A stretch of 64,000 nt of DNA from Pseudomonas sp. BP8 (GTDB lineage: Bacteria; Pseudomonadota; Gammaproteobacteria; Pseudomonadales; Pseudomonadaceae), in NCBI RefSeq assembly GCF_017875955.1, contig NZ_JAGINK010000001.1, positions 2,208,001 to 2,272,000 of the forward strand, read 5' to 3'. Shown piece after piece: positions 44,917 through 52,874 of the stretch (position 1 is its first letter; every line of letters starts with the position of its first letter). The position numbers and the translations under genes are program-made. A model generated the notes under the pieces. The model was given only the letters and a program-made list of their open reading frames with translations. It was not told where the DNA came from and made no database searches.

Positions 44917-47142
44917 ATGAGCTTCGGCGCCGATGAAGAAATCCTTCAGGATTTCCTGGTAGAAGCCGGCGAAATTCTTGAGCAACTGTCCGAGCAATTG
45001 GTCGAGCTGGAAAGCCGACCTGATGATGCCGACCTGCTCAATGCAATTTTTCGCGGTTTTCACACTGTAAAAGGGGGCGCCGGCTTCCTTCAGCTCAATG
45101 AGCTGGTGGAGTGCTGCCATATCGCGGAGAACGTCTTCGACATCCTGCGCAAAGGTGAGCGCCGGGTCGACGCCGAACTGATGGACGTGGTGCTTGAAGC
45201 GCTGGACGCGGTCAACAGCATGTTCGGCCAGGTGCGCGAGCGCAGTGAAGTTACCCCGGCCACGCCCGAGTTGCTCGCGGCGTTGTCGCGCCTGGCTGAG
45301 CCGGGTGCTGCCGTGGCCGTCGTGCCGGCAGTCGAAGAGACTCCGGTTGCTGCCGCCGAGGCGGACATCACCGACACCGAATTCGAACAGCTGCTCGATT
45401 CCCTCGATGCGGTCAAGGCGCAGGCTGCTGCCAGCGAACAGTCGTTGGCCGAACCGGCCAAGGCGCTGGACGCGGTGGCTGCTGACGCTGACGAGATCAC
45501 TGACGCTGAATTCGAGTCGTTACTCGATCAACTGCACGGCAAGGGCCAGTTCTCTGCTGAAGTCGCCGTCGCGCCGGCAGAGGCACCTGCAGCGGCGCCG
45601 GCCAGCGATGAAATCACCGACGACGAATTCGAAGCGCTGCTCGACCAGTTGCACGGCAAGGGCACCTTTGCCGCCGACGCGCTGCCGGCTGCGGCCGCGC
45701 CTGTTGCCAGTGGCGAACCCGCCGCCAGCGGCGATGACATCAGTGAGCACGAATTCGAGGCCTTGCTTGACCAACTGCACGGCAAGGGCAAGTTCAACGC
45801 CGACACGGTAACCGCCGAGGCGCCAGTGGCGGCGGTCGCCGCCAAGGTCGAAGCCAGCCCTGCGGTCAAGCCCGCAGCAGCCCCCAGCGCTGCAGCCGTG
45901 GCCGCTGCCCGGCCAGTCGCCCCGGCGCCGGCCCGAGCTGCGGCTCCGGCTGCGGAAAAACACGTCAGCGAAGCGGAAACCACCGTGCGCGTCGATACTG
46001 CGCGCCTGGACGAGATCATGAACATGGTCGGCGAACTGGTGCTGGTGCGTAACCGCCTGGTCCGCCTGGGCCTCAACAGTGGCGACGAGGCCATGTCCAA
46101 GGCCGTGTCGAACCTTGATGTGGTGACCGCCGACCTGCAGACGGCGGTGATGAAAACCCGCATGCAGCCGATCAAGAAAGTCTTCGGCCGCTTCCCGCGT
46201 CTGGTCCGTGACCTGGCGCGCCAGCTCAAGAAGGAAATCAACCTGGAGCTGGTCGGTGAAGAGACCGACCTCGACAAGAACCTCGTCGAGGCCCTGGCCG
46301 ACCCGCTGGTGCACTTGGTGCGCAACGCCGTCGACCATGGCGTCGAAATGCCCGATGAGCGCGAGGCCTCCGGCAAGGCGCGCACAGGCAAGGTAGTGCT
46401 GTCGGCCGAGCAGGAAGGCGATCACATCCTCTTGTCGATCTCTGACGACGGCAAGGGCATGGACCCGAACATCCTCCGTGCCAAGGCCGTGGAAAAAGGC
46501 CTGATGGACAAGGACGCGGCCGAACGCCTGAGCGAATCGGACTGCTACAACCTGATCTTCGCCCCGGGCTTCTCGACCAAGACCGAGATCTCCGATGTGT
46601 CCGGGCGTGGCGTGGGCATGGACGTGGTGAAAACCAAGATCTCCCAGCTCAACGGCTCGATCAACATCTACTCGGCCAAGGGCCAGGGCTCGAAGATCGT
46701 CATCAAGGTGCCGCTGACCCTGGCGATCATGCCGACCCTGATGGTCATGCTGGGCAACCAGGCGTTCGCCTTCCCGCTGGTCAACGTCAACGAGATCTTC
46801 CACCTCGACCTGTCGCGCACCAACGTGGTCGATGGTCAGGAAGTGGTGATCGTCCGCGACAAGGCCCTGCCGCTGTTCTACCTCAAGCGCTGGCTGGTGC
46901 AGAACCAGGTGCACGAGGAGCAACGCGAAGGGCACGTGGTGATCCTCTCAGTGGGCACTCAGCGCATCGGCTTTGTGGTCGATCAGCTGGTCGGCCAGGA
47001 AGAGGTGGTGATCAAGCCGCTGGGCAAGATGCTCCAGGGAACCCCGGGCATGTCCGGCGCCACCATTACCGGCGACGGTCGTATCGCGCTGATCCTCGAT
47101 GTTCCGAGCATGCTCAAGCGTTACGCCGCCCGGCGTTATTGA
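44917..47142 (+). CDS. cheA: CheA, chemotaxis histidine kinase
   Basis: CheA phosphorylates CheY and CheB under receptor control. The 741-residue protein has an Hpt domain with phospho-His49 (FRGFHTVKGGAGFLQ). A long Ala/Pro-rich region (110-345) contains four copies of an acidic motif, ITDxEFExLLDQLHGKG. The dimerisation helices start near 351 (VDTARLDEIMNMVGELV). The ATPase follows (LVHLVRNAVDHGVEMP, SISDDGKGMD, DVSGRGVGMDVVKTKI). The CheW-like P5 domain is at the end. No canonical CheY-binding P2 fold was recognised. Confidence 0.96.
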   Translation: MSFGADEEILQDFLVEAGEILEQLSEQLVELESRPDDADLLNAIFRGFHTVKGGAGFLQLNELVECCHIAENVFDILRKGERRVDAELMDVVLEALDAVNSMFGQVRERSEVTPATPELLAALSRLAEPGAAVAVVPAVEETPVAAAEADITDTEFEQLLDSLDAVKAQAAASEQSLAEPAKALDAVAADADEITDAEFESLLDQLHGKGQFSAEVAVAPAEAPAAAPASDEITDDEFEALLDQLHGKGTFAADALPAAAAPVASGEPAASGDDISEHEFEALLDQLHGKGKFNADTVTAEAPVAAVAAKVEASPAVKPAAAPSAAAVAAARPVAPAPARAAAPAAEKHVSEAETTVRVDTARLDEIMNMVGELVLVRNRLVRLGLNSGDEAMSKAVSNLDVVTADLQTAVMKTRMQPIKKVFGRFPRLVRDLARQLKKEINLELVGEETDLDKNLVEALADPLVHLVRNAVDHGVEMPDEREASGKARTGKVVLSAEQEGDHILLSISDDGKGMDPNILRAKAVEKGLMDKDAAERLSESDCYNLIFAPGFSTKTEISDVSGRGVGMDVVKTKISQLNGSINIYSAKGQGSKIVIKVPLTLAIMPTLMVMLGNQAFAFPLVNVNEIFHLDLSRTNVVDGQEVVIVRDKALPLFYLKRWLVQNQVHEEQREGHVVILSVGTQRIGFVVDQLVGQEEVVIKPLGKMLQGTPGMSGATITGDGRIALILDVPSMLKRYAARRY
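45364..45795 (+). repeat. Four coding repeats in the CheA linker
   Basis: Copies start near 45364, 45490, 45607 and 45733, about 120 nt apart. They encode ITDTEFEQLLDSLDA, ITDAEFESLLDQLHGKG, ITDDEFEALLDQLHGKG and ISEHEFEALLDQLHGKG. Ala/Pro/Val-rich spacers separate them. The first copy is the most divergent. Confidence 0.92.
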
Positions 47143-47187
47143 TTTCGGTGGCGCGACCTCGCGGTTGCGCCACCTAATGGAGTGTTT

Positions 47188-48327
47188 ATGGCAGTCAAGG
47201 TCCTGGTGGTGGATGATTCCGGTTTCTTCCGCCGCCGCGTCTCGGAAATTCTCTCGGCGGACCCGACGATCCAGGTCGTGGGTACCGCGACCAATGGCAA
47301 GGAAGCAATCGACCAGGCGCTGTCGCTCAAGCCCGATGTCATCACCATGGACTACGAAATGCCCATGATGGATGGCATCACTGCCGTGCGCCACATCATG
47401 CAGCGCTGCCCGACGCCGGTCCTGATGTTCTCCTCGCTGACCCATGAAGGCGCGCGGGTCACACTCGATGCGCTGGATGCCGGCGCGGTGGATTACCTGC
47501 CGAAAAACTTCGAAGACATCTCGCGCAACCCGGACAAGGTCAAGCAACTGCTCTGCGAAAAGGTCCATACCCTGTCGCGCAGCAACCGCCGTTTTGGCAG
47601 CTATGCCGCGCCCGCGCCGGCGCCCACTGCAGCGCCAGCCCCGACGGCAGCGGCCAGCAGTCATGCACCTGCCAGCAGTTTCGCTGGCACGGCGCCGGTG
47701 CGCACGGCTGCCCCGGTGCGGGCCGCGGCGCCAGCTGCCAGTCATGCGCCAGCGCCCAAGCGCAAGCCGTACAAGCTGGTCGCAATCGGTACTTCGACCG
47801 GCGGGCCGGTGGCGCTGCAGCGGGTCCTGACCCAGCTGCCGGCCAATTTTCCGGCGCCGATCGTGCTTATCCAGCACATGCCCGCGGCCTTCACCAAAGC
47901 CTTTGCCGAGCGCTTGGACAAACTGTGCAAGATCAGTGTCAAGGAAGCTGAGGATGGCGACGTGTTGCGTCCAGGTTTGGCCCTGCTGGCCCCCGGTGGC
48001 AAGCAGATGATGGTCGATGGCCGTGGCACGGTGAAGATTCTGCCGGGCGACGAGCGTCTCAACTACAAGCCGTGCGTGGACATCACCTTCGGCTCGGCGG
48101 CCAAGTCGTATGGCGACAAGGTCCTGTCGGTGGTGCTCACCGGCATGGGCGCCGACGGTCGTGAAGGTGCGCGCCTGCTCAAGCAGGGCGGCAGCACCGT
48201 GTGGGCCCAGGATGAAGCCAGCTGCGTGATCTACGGCATGCCCATGGCCATCGTCAAAGCCAATCTGGCGGATGCGGTGTACAGCCTGGACGAGATCGGC
48301 AAGCACCTGGTCGAGGCCTGTGTCTGA
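47188..48327 (+). CDS. cheB: CheB, receptor methylesterase
   Basis: CheB removes methyl groups from chemoreceptors, giving adaptation. The receiver domain has Asp55 ([13 protein letters not shown]). An Ala/Pro-rich linker (about 137-190) leads to the esterase domain. This has the catalytic Ser in [15 protein letters not shown], His in [10 protein letters not shown] and Asp in [14 protein letters not shown]. The ATG follows GGAG; 379 residues. Its stop shares one base with the motC start. Confidence 0.96.
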   Translation: MAVKVLVVDDSGFFRRRVSEILSADPTIQVVGTATNGKEAIDQALSLKPDVITMDYEMPMMDGITAVRHIMQRCPTPVLMFSSLTHEGARVTLDALDAGAVDYLPKNFEDISRNPDKVKQLLCEKVHTLSRSNRRFGSYAAPAPAPTAAPAPTAAASSHAPASSFAGTAPVRTAAPVRAAAPAASHAPAPKRKPYKLVAIGTSTGGPVALQRVLTQLPANFPAPIVLIQHMPAAFTKAFAERLDKLCKISVKEAEDGDVLRPGLALLAPGGKQMMVDGRGTVKILPGDERLNYKPCVDITFGSAAKSYGDKVLSVVLTGMGADGREGARLLKQGGSTVWAQDEASCVIYGMPMAIVKANLADAVYSLDEIGKHLVEACV

Positions 48328-49067
48328 TGGATGTCCTCAGCCTGATTGGCCTGATCCTCGCCTTCGTCGCGATTGTCGGCGGCAACTTCCTCGAGGGTGG
48401 CCACGTTGGCGCGCTGCTCAATGCCCCGGCCGCGTTGATCGTGCTCGGCGGCACCCTCGGCGCGGCGCTGCTGCAAGCGCCGTTGTCGTCGTTCAAGCGC
48501 GCGCTGCAGATTGTCCGCTGGATCCTCTTCCCGCCGCGGGTCGATCTCGCTGGCGGCATTGATCGGGTGGTCAACTGGAGCCTCACCGCGCGCAAGGAAG
48601 GCTTGCTCGGGCTGGAAGGAGTGGCTGACGCCGAACCCGATCCTTATGCCCGCAAGGGCTTGCAGCTGCTGGTCGATGGCGCTGAGCCGGAGGCCATCCG
48701 GAGTATCCTCGAGGTCGATTTCCTGACCCAGGAGAGCCGCGATATCCAGGCGGCAAAAGTCTTTGAGAGCATGGGTGGCTACGCGCCGACCATCGGCATC
48801 ATCGGTGCCGTGATGGGCCTGATCCATGTCATGGGCAATCTGGCCGATCCGTCGCAGCTGGGCAATGGCATCGCGGTCGCCTTTGTCGCCACCATCTATG
48901 GCGTGGCCAGCGCCAACCTGATCCTGCTGCCTGTCGCCAACAAGCTCAAAGCCATCGTCATGCGTCAATCGCGCTACCGCGAGATGCTCCTGGAGGGCCT
49001 CTTGTCGATCGCCGAAGGCGAGAACCCACGCTCGATCGAGCTGAAGCTGCAAGGCTTCATGGAGTAA
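48327..49067 (+). CDS. motC: MotC, stator protein (MotA/PomA family)
   Basis: MotC and MotD form the second stator of Pseudomonas, used for swarming and in viscous media. The 246-residue protein has four predicted membrane segments (LSLIGLILAFVAIVGGNFLE at the start; TIGIIGAVMGLIHVMGNLAD; IAVAFVATIYGVASANLILL). The cytoplasmic loop with charged residues contacts FliG. The start shares one base with the cheB stop (TGATG). motD follows after 3 nt. Confidence 0.95.
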   Translation: MDVLSLIGLILAFVAIVGGNFLEGGHVGALLNAPAALIVLGGTLGAALLQAPLSSFKRALQIVRWILFPPRVDLAGGIDRVVNWSLTARKEGLLGLEGVADAEPDPYARKGLQLLVDGAEPEAIRSILEVDFLTQESRDIQAAKVFESMGGYAPTIGIIGAVMGLIHVMGNLADPSQLGNGIAVAFVATIYGVASANLILLPVANKLKAIVMRQSRYREMLLEGLLSIAEGENPRSIELKLQGFME

Positions 49068-49070
49068 GCC

Positions 49071-49928
49071 ATGCGTCGCCGTCGTCATACCGAGGAACAC
49101 GAAAATCATGAACGTTGGCTGGTATCGTACGCCGACTTCATCACGCTGCTGTTTGCCTTTTTCGTGGTCATGTATTCGATCTCCTCGATCAACGAGGGCA
49201 AGTACAAGGTCGTCTCCCAGGCACTGCTGGGGGTATTCAACGACCCTGAGCGGAGCATGCAGCCAATTCCTATCGGCGATGAGCAGCCGCTCAGCGTCAG
49301 GCCGGCCGTGCCGTTGGTCAAGGACAGCGAAGAGACCGACGCCGGCCTGGCGCAGACCAGCACCGATCCGTTGCAGACCATCAGCGATGACGTACGCGAT
49401 GCCTTTGGCGACCTGATCAGCGCCAACCAGATGACCGTGCGCGGCAATGAACTGTGGGTCGAGATCGAGCTCAACTCGTCGCTGCTGTTTGGCAGCGGCG
49501 ACGCCATGCCCAGCGATACCGCTTTCGCCATCATCGAGAAGGTGGCCAACATCCTCAAGCCGTTCGCCAACCCGGTGCACGTCGAAGGCTTTACCGACAA
49601 CTTGCCGATCCGTACCGCGCAGTACCCGACCAACTGGGAACTGTCGGCCTCGCGCGCGGCCAGTATCGTCCGCTTGCTGGCCATGAACGGGGTCAACCCA
49701 GGGCGCATGGCGTCGGTGGGTTATGGCGAATACCAGCCGGTTGCCACCAATGACACAGCCGAAGGCCGCGCGCGCAACCGCCGGGTAGTGTTGGTGATCT
49801 CGCGCAACCTCGAGGTACGCCGCAGCCTGACCGCGACCGGCAGCGCCAATGCCACACCCGATGCGGCATTGCGCCGTGCTGGCACACAAAGTGCACCGGC
49901 AACCACTGCACCGGCGGGAGGGGGCTAG
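49071..49928 (+). CDS. motD: MotD, stator protein (MotB family)
   Basis: MotD anchors the stator to peptidoglycan. The 285-residue protein has a basic N-terminus and a single membrane segment with the ion-binding Asp22 (SYADFITLLFAFFVVMYSIS). The periplasmic OmpA-like domain is clear (VEGFTDNLPIRTAQYPTNWE, LSASRAASIVRLLA, GRARNRRVVLVISRN). The tail is rich in Ala and Thr. A 78-nt gap to parC contains no recognised signal. Confidence 0.95.
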   Translation: MRRRRHTEEHENHERWLVSYADFITLLFAFFVVMYSISSINEGKYKVVSQALLGVFNDPERSMQPIPIGDEQPLSVRPAVPLVKDSEETDAGLAQTSTDPLQTISDDVRDAFGDLISANQMTVRGNELWVEIELNSSLLFGSGDAMPSDTAFAIIEKVANILKPFANPVHVEGFTDNLPIRTAQYPTNWELSASRAASIVRLLAMNGVNPGRMASVGYGEYQPVATNDTAEGRARNRRVVLVISRNLEVRRSLTATGSANATPDAALRRAGTQSAPATTAPAGGG

Positions 49929-50006
49929 CCCCGTCAAATCCCCGTCACTGAATTTCACACCGTTCCCGGCAGGGCAGGCGGCCATACCGGGAGGAAGCAG
50001 CGCACC

Positions 50007-50795
50007 ATGAGAGTCTGGGCAGTAGCCAATCAAAAAGGTGGCGTCGGCAAGACCACCACCACTATCGCCCTGGCCGGTTTGCTGGCCGATGCGGGCAAGC
50101 GCGTGGTCGTTGTCGACCTGGATCCACATGGCTCCATGACCAGTTATTTCGGGCATAACCCGGATGCGCTGGAACACAGTTGCTACGACTTGTTTTTGCA
50201 CAAGGGCACGGTGCCAGAAGGGCTGCCGGGCCAGCTGCTGCTGCCGACCAGTCATGAGCGCATCGCCTTGCTGCCGTCGAGCACCGCACTGGCGGTACTC
50301 GAGCGCCAGTCGCCGGGTCAGAGTGGCCTGGGCCTGGTGATCGCCAAGAGTCTGGCGCAGCTGTGGCAGGATTTCGACTTCGCCCTGATCGACAGCCCGC
50401 CACTGCTCGGCGTGCTGATGGTCAATGCCCTGGCGGCCAGCCAGCAGCTGGTCATCCCGGTGCAGACCGAGTTTCTTGCGGTCAAGGGCCTGGAGCGCAT
50501 GGTGGGCACCCTGGCCATGATCAACCGCTCGCGCAAGCAGGCGCTGCCGTATCAGATCGTGCCGACCCTGTTCGACCGCCGCACGCAGGCTTCGCTGGGA
50601 ACCCTCAAGGTCTTGCGCGACACCTACGCAGAGAGCGTCTGGCAGGGCTACATCCCGGTCGACACGCGCCTGCGTGATGCCAGCAGGGCAGGTGTCACGC
50701 CGTCGCAATTCGATGGCAAGAGCCGCGGGGTAGTCGCCTACCGCGCGCTGCTCAAGCACATGCTTACCTATAAACCCGCCCTGCAGGTGGCCTGA
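50007..50795 (+). CDS. parC: ParC-like ParA-family ATPase for polar chemotaxis clusters
   Basis: A 262-residue ParA ATPase with KGGVGKTTTTIALAG, VVVDLDPHGSMTSYF and IDSPPLLGVLMVNAL. In Vibrio and Pseudomonas the che-operon ParA protein (ParC) places chemotaxis arrays at the pole and segregates them at division. It is distinct from FleN (no KTNVSVN). Its stop shares one base with the next gene, parP. No ParB-like gene is present, as expected for this protein type. Confidence 0.9.
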   Translation: MRVWAVANQKGGVGKTTTTIALAGLLADAGKRVVVVDLDPHGSMTSYFGHNPDALEHSCYDLFLHKGTVPEGLPGQLLLPTSHERIALLPSSTALAVLERQSPGQSGLGLVIAKSLAQLWQDFDFALIDSPPLLGVLMVNALAASQQLVIPVQTEFLAVKGLERMVGTLAMINRSRKQALPYQIVPTLFDRRTQASLGTLKVLRDTYAESVWQGYIPVDTRLRDASRAGVTPSQFDGKSRGVVAYRALLKHMLTYKPALQVA

Positions 50796-51694
50796 TGAAC
50801 CCAGTGCGGCAGATCACCAGCAAGCCCCAATTGGCCTTGCAATCCTACCTCGATGGTTTGCTTCAGGAGGCCACCGAGTCGTTCGACATACTTGTCGAAC
50901 TACCTGCGGCAGCGCCTGGCGAAGACTTCGAAGCGGCGGTGCGCGAGGAGCAGGCGCTTGATGCCCAGCGCCAGCCAGAAGCTGCGCCAGCGTTGGCCAC
51001 CCGCGCGTTCGCCGAGCCGCAGCCCAAGCTTCTCGCCAGCGTCCTGACGCCGGTTGCGCCCGCTCCGGAGCCGGTTGTCACTGTGGTCGATGCCGAGGTG
51101 GTGGCCGAGGCCAGTATTCCGGTATTGACCCAGGTGCAGGCTCCCGAGAAAGTTGCGCCCGTGGTCGATGTGCACCTGCCGTCGGCGCGCATGCCGGTAC
51201 CGCCGGTCACCGCCGATGGTCGCCCGCACTGGGCAGCCGAGCCCTTCGAGTGTTTGCTGTTCGATGTCGCCGGGCTGACTCTGGCGGTGCCGTTGGTCTG
51301 CCTGGGTTCGATCTATACCCTGGCCGGCCAGGAGCTGACACCGCTGTTCGGCCAGCCTGACTGGTTCCTCGGCATCCTCACCTGCCAGGCGGGTAACCTC
51401 AAGGTGCTGGACACTGCGCGCTGGGTCATGCCTGACCGTTACCGCGAGGATTTTCGCCAGGGCCTGCAGTATGTGATTTCTGTTCAGGGCTACGAGTGGG
51501 GGCTGGCGGTGCATCAGGTCAGCCGCTCGCTGCGCCTGGACCCGAACGAGATCAAGTGGCGCAGCCAGCGCGGGCAGCGCCCGTGGCTGGCCGGCACGGT
51601 GATCGAACACATGTGTGCCTTGCTCGATGTCGCCGAACTGGCCGAATTGATCGCCAGCGGCGCCGTCAAACAGATGCACGCCAAACACCAATAA
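50795..51694 (+). CDS. parP: ParP-like CheW-domain protein
   Basis: A 299-residue protein with a Pro/Ala/Val-rich N-terminal half and a C-terminal CheW-like domain from about 145 (FECLLFDVAGLTLAVPLVCL, QPDWFLGILTCQAGNLKVLD, GLAVHQVSRSLRLDPNEIKW). ParP links ParC to the CheA-receptor array through this domain and prevents array loss from the pole (known in Vibrio). Position directly after parC, with a one-base overlap, supports the call. Confidence 0.9.
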   Translation: MNPVRQITSKPQLALQSYLDGLLQEATESFDILVELPAAAPGEDFEAAVREEQALDAQRQPEAAPALATRAFAEPQPKLLASVLTPVAPAPEPVVTVVDAEVVAEASIPVLTQVQAPEKVAPVVDVHLPSARMPVPPVTADGRPHWAAEPFECLLFDVAGLTLAVPLVCLGSIYTLAGQELTPLFGQPDWFLGILTCQAGNLKVLDTARWVMPDRYREDFRQGLQYVISVQGYEWGLAVHQVSRSLRLDPNEIKWRSQRGQRPWLAGTVIEHMCALLDVAELAELIASGAVKQMHAKHQ

Positions 51695-51760
51695 ATGAAG
51701 GCCGCCGCTGTCGCGGCCAGACCGAGCACACCGCCGATGGCGGATTTTGAGGGTAGGGGA

Positions 51761-52240
51761 ATGAAAAAGTCGTCCGCACAAGGTTCCGAAGATCCGATCC
51801 TGCAGTGGGTAACCTTCCGCCTGGACAACGAGTCCTACGGCATCAACGTCATGCAGGTGCAGGAAGTCCTGCGCTACACCGAGATCGCGCCGGTACCGGG
51901 TGCGCCGAGCTACGTGCTGGGCATCATCAACCTGCGCGGCAACGTGGTCACCGTGATCGACACCCGCCAGCGCTTTGGCCTGGTGCCGACCGAAGTCACC
52001 GACAATACCCGAATCGTCATCATCGAGGCCGACAAGCAAGTGGTCGGCATTCTGGTCGATAGCGTCGCGGAAGTGGTCTACCTGCGTCAGTCGGAGATCG
52101 AGACCGCGCCGAACGTGGGTAACGAAGAGTCGGCCAAGTTCATCCAGGGCGTGTGCAACAAGAACGGCGAGCTGTTGATTCTGGTCGAACTGGACAAGAT
52201 GATGACCGAGGAAGAGTGGTCCGAGCTGGAGAATATCTGA
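51761..52240 (+). CDS. cheW: CheW, receptor-kinase coupling protein
   Basis: CheW joins CheA to chemoreceptors. The 159-residue protein is a complete CheW domain: LQWVTFRLDNESYGINVMQV, VPGAPSYVLGIINLRGNVVT and GILVDSVAEVVYLRQSEIE. I chose the ATG after GTAGGGGA giving MKKSSAQGSEDP; the open frame extends 66 nt upstream to parP. The next gene begins 1 nt after its stop. Confidence 0.96.
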   Translation: MKKSSAQGSEDPILQWVTFRLDNESYGINVMQVQEVLRYTEIAPVPGAPSYVLGIINLRGNVVTVIDTRQRFGLVPTEVTDNTRIVIIEADKQVVGILVDSVAEVVYLRQSEIETAPNVGNEESAKFIQGVCNKNGELLILVELDKMMTEEEWSELENI

Positions 52241-52241
52241 G

Positions 52242-52637
52242 TTGATTTTCGAGGTTGCTGTCATCTTCCTGGCGCTGCTCTGGGCGCTGAGCCTGTGGTT
52301 CTTCCTCAACTACAGCAAACGCCAGCGCGAGCTGGCTACCCAGCAGGCACAGGGCGACGCGCTGCGCGACCAGCGCATCAAGGACCTGGCCAAGCGCCTG
52401 GACGATTATCAGAACGGCACGGTGCGTATGGGCGAGGCGCTGCATGAGTTGCGCACGGTGGTGGCGCCATTGCCGGATAAACTGCACAAGCTGGAGCAGC
52501 GTGATCCTAACGACGTGACCTTCTCCCAGGCGGCCAAGCTGGTGGGGATGGGCGCCAGTGTCGAGGAACTGACCCAGACCTGTGGCCTGACCCAGGCCGA
52601 GGCGCAGTTGATGACCAAGCTGCACCGCAGCGAATGA
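52242..52637 (+). CDS. DUF2802 family membrane-anchored protein
   Basis: A 131-residue protein of the DUF2802 family, regularly found after cheW in Pseudomonas. It has one N-terminal membrane helix (VAVIFLALLWALSLWFFL) and a coiled-coil segment. The C-terminal helix-turn-helix-like part is FSQAAKLVGMGASVEELTQT and CGLTQAEAQLMTKLH. The start is TTG, one base after the cheW stop, with GGAG upstream. Function is unknown; a role with the chemotaxis array is inferred from position only. Confidence 0.85.
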   Translation: MIFEVAVIFLALLWALSLWFFLNYSKRQRELATQQAQGDALRDQRIKDLAKRLDDYQNGTVRMGEALHELRTVVAPLPDKLHKLEQRDPNDVTFSQAAKLVGMGASVEELTQTCGLTQAEAQLMTKLHRSE

Positions 52638-52661
52638 GATAGCAAAGGCGAACCCCGGGTT

Positions 52662-52818
52662 GATGCCGGTCAGTTAAGCCGTCGGGGGCTGCTTTGCAGC
52701 CCTTTCGCGACACAAGGCCGCTCCCACAATGTCCGCACTTGCCCTGTAAATAGCGGCATACACGGTCACTGTGGGAGCGGCCTTGTGTCGCGAAAGGGCC
52801 GCAAAGCGGCCCCAAAAC
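52662..52818. repeat. Composite REP array after the chemotaxis operon
   Basis: Outer sequence ATGCCGGTCAGTTAAG, then a REP arm at 52686-52727 and its inverse at 52770-52813. The same composite occurs at 19401-19552, but the roughly 43-nt spacer is in opposite orientation there. An inverse trace of the outer sequence (CAACTGACCGGCAT) is at 52832-52845. Confidence 0.9.
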
Positions 52819-52867
52819 AGGCGACCTGGTTCAACTGACCGGCATTAATTCGCGGGTCGCCTTTTTT
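52819..52867 (+). terminator. Terminator of the chemotaxis operon
   Basis: AGGCGACC (52819-52826) pairs with GGTCGCCT (52855-52862), followed by a T run. The loop is about 28 nt. It stands between the plus-strand che operon and the 3' end of the minus-strand toxin-like gene. Confidence 0.75.
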
Positions 52868-52874
52868 CAAGGTG

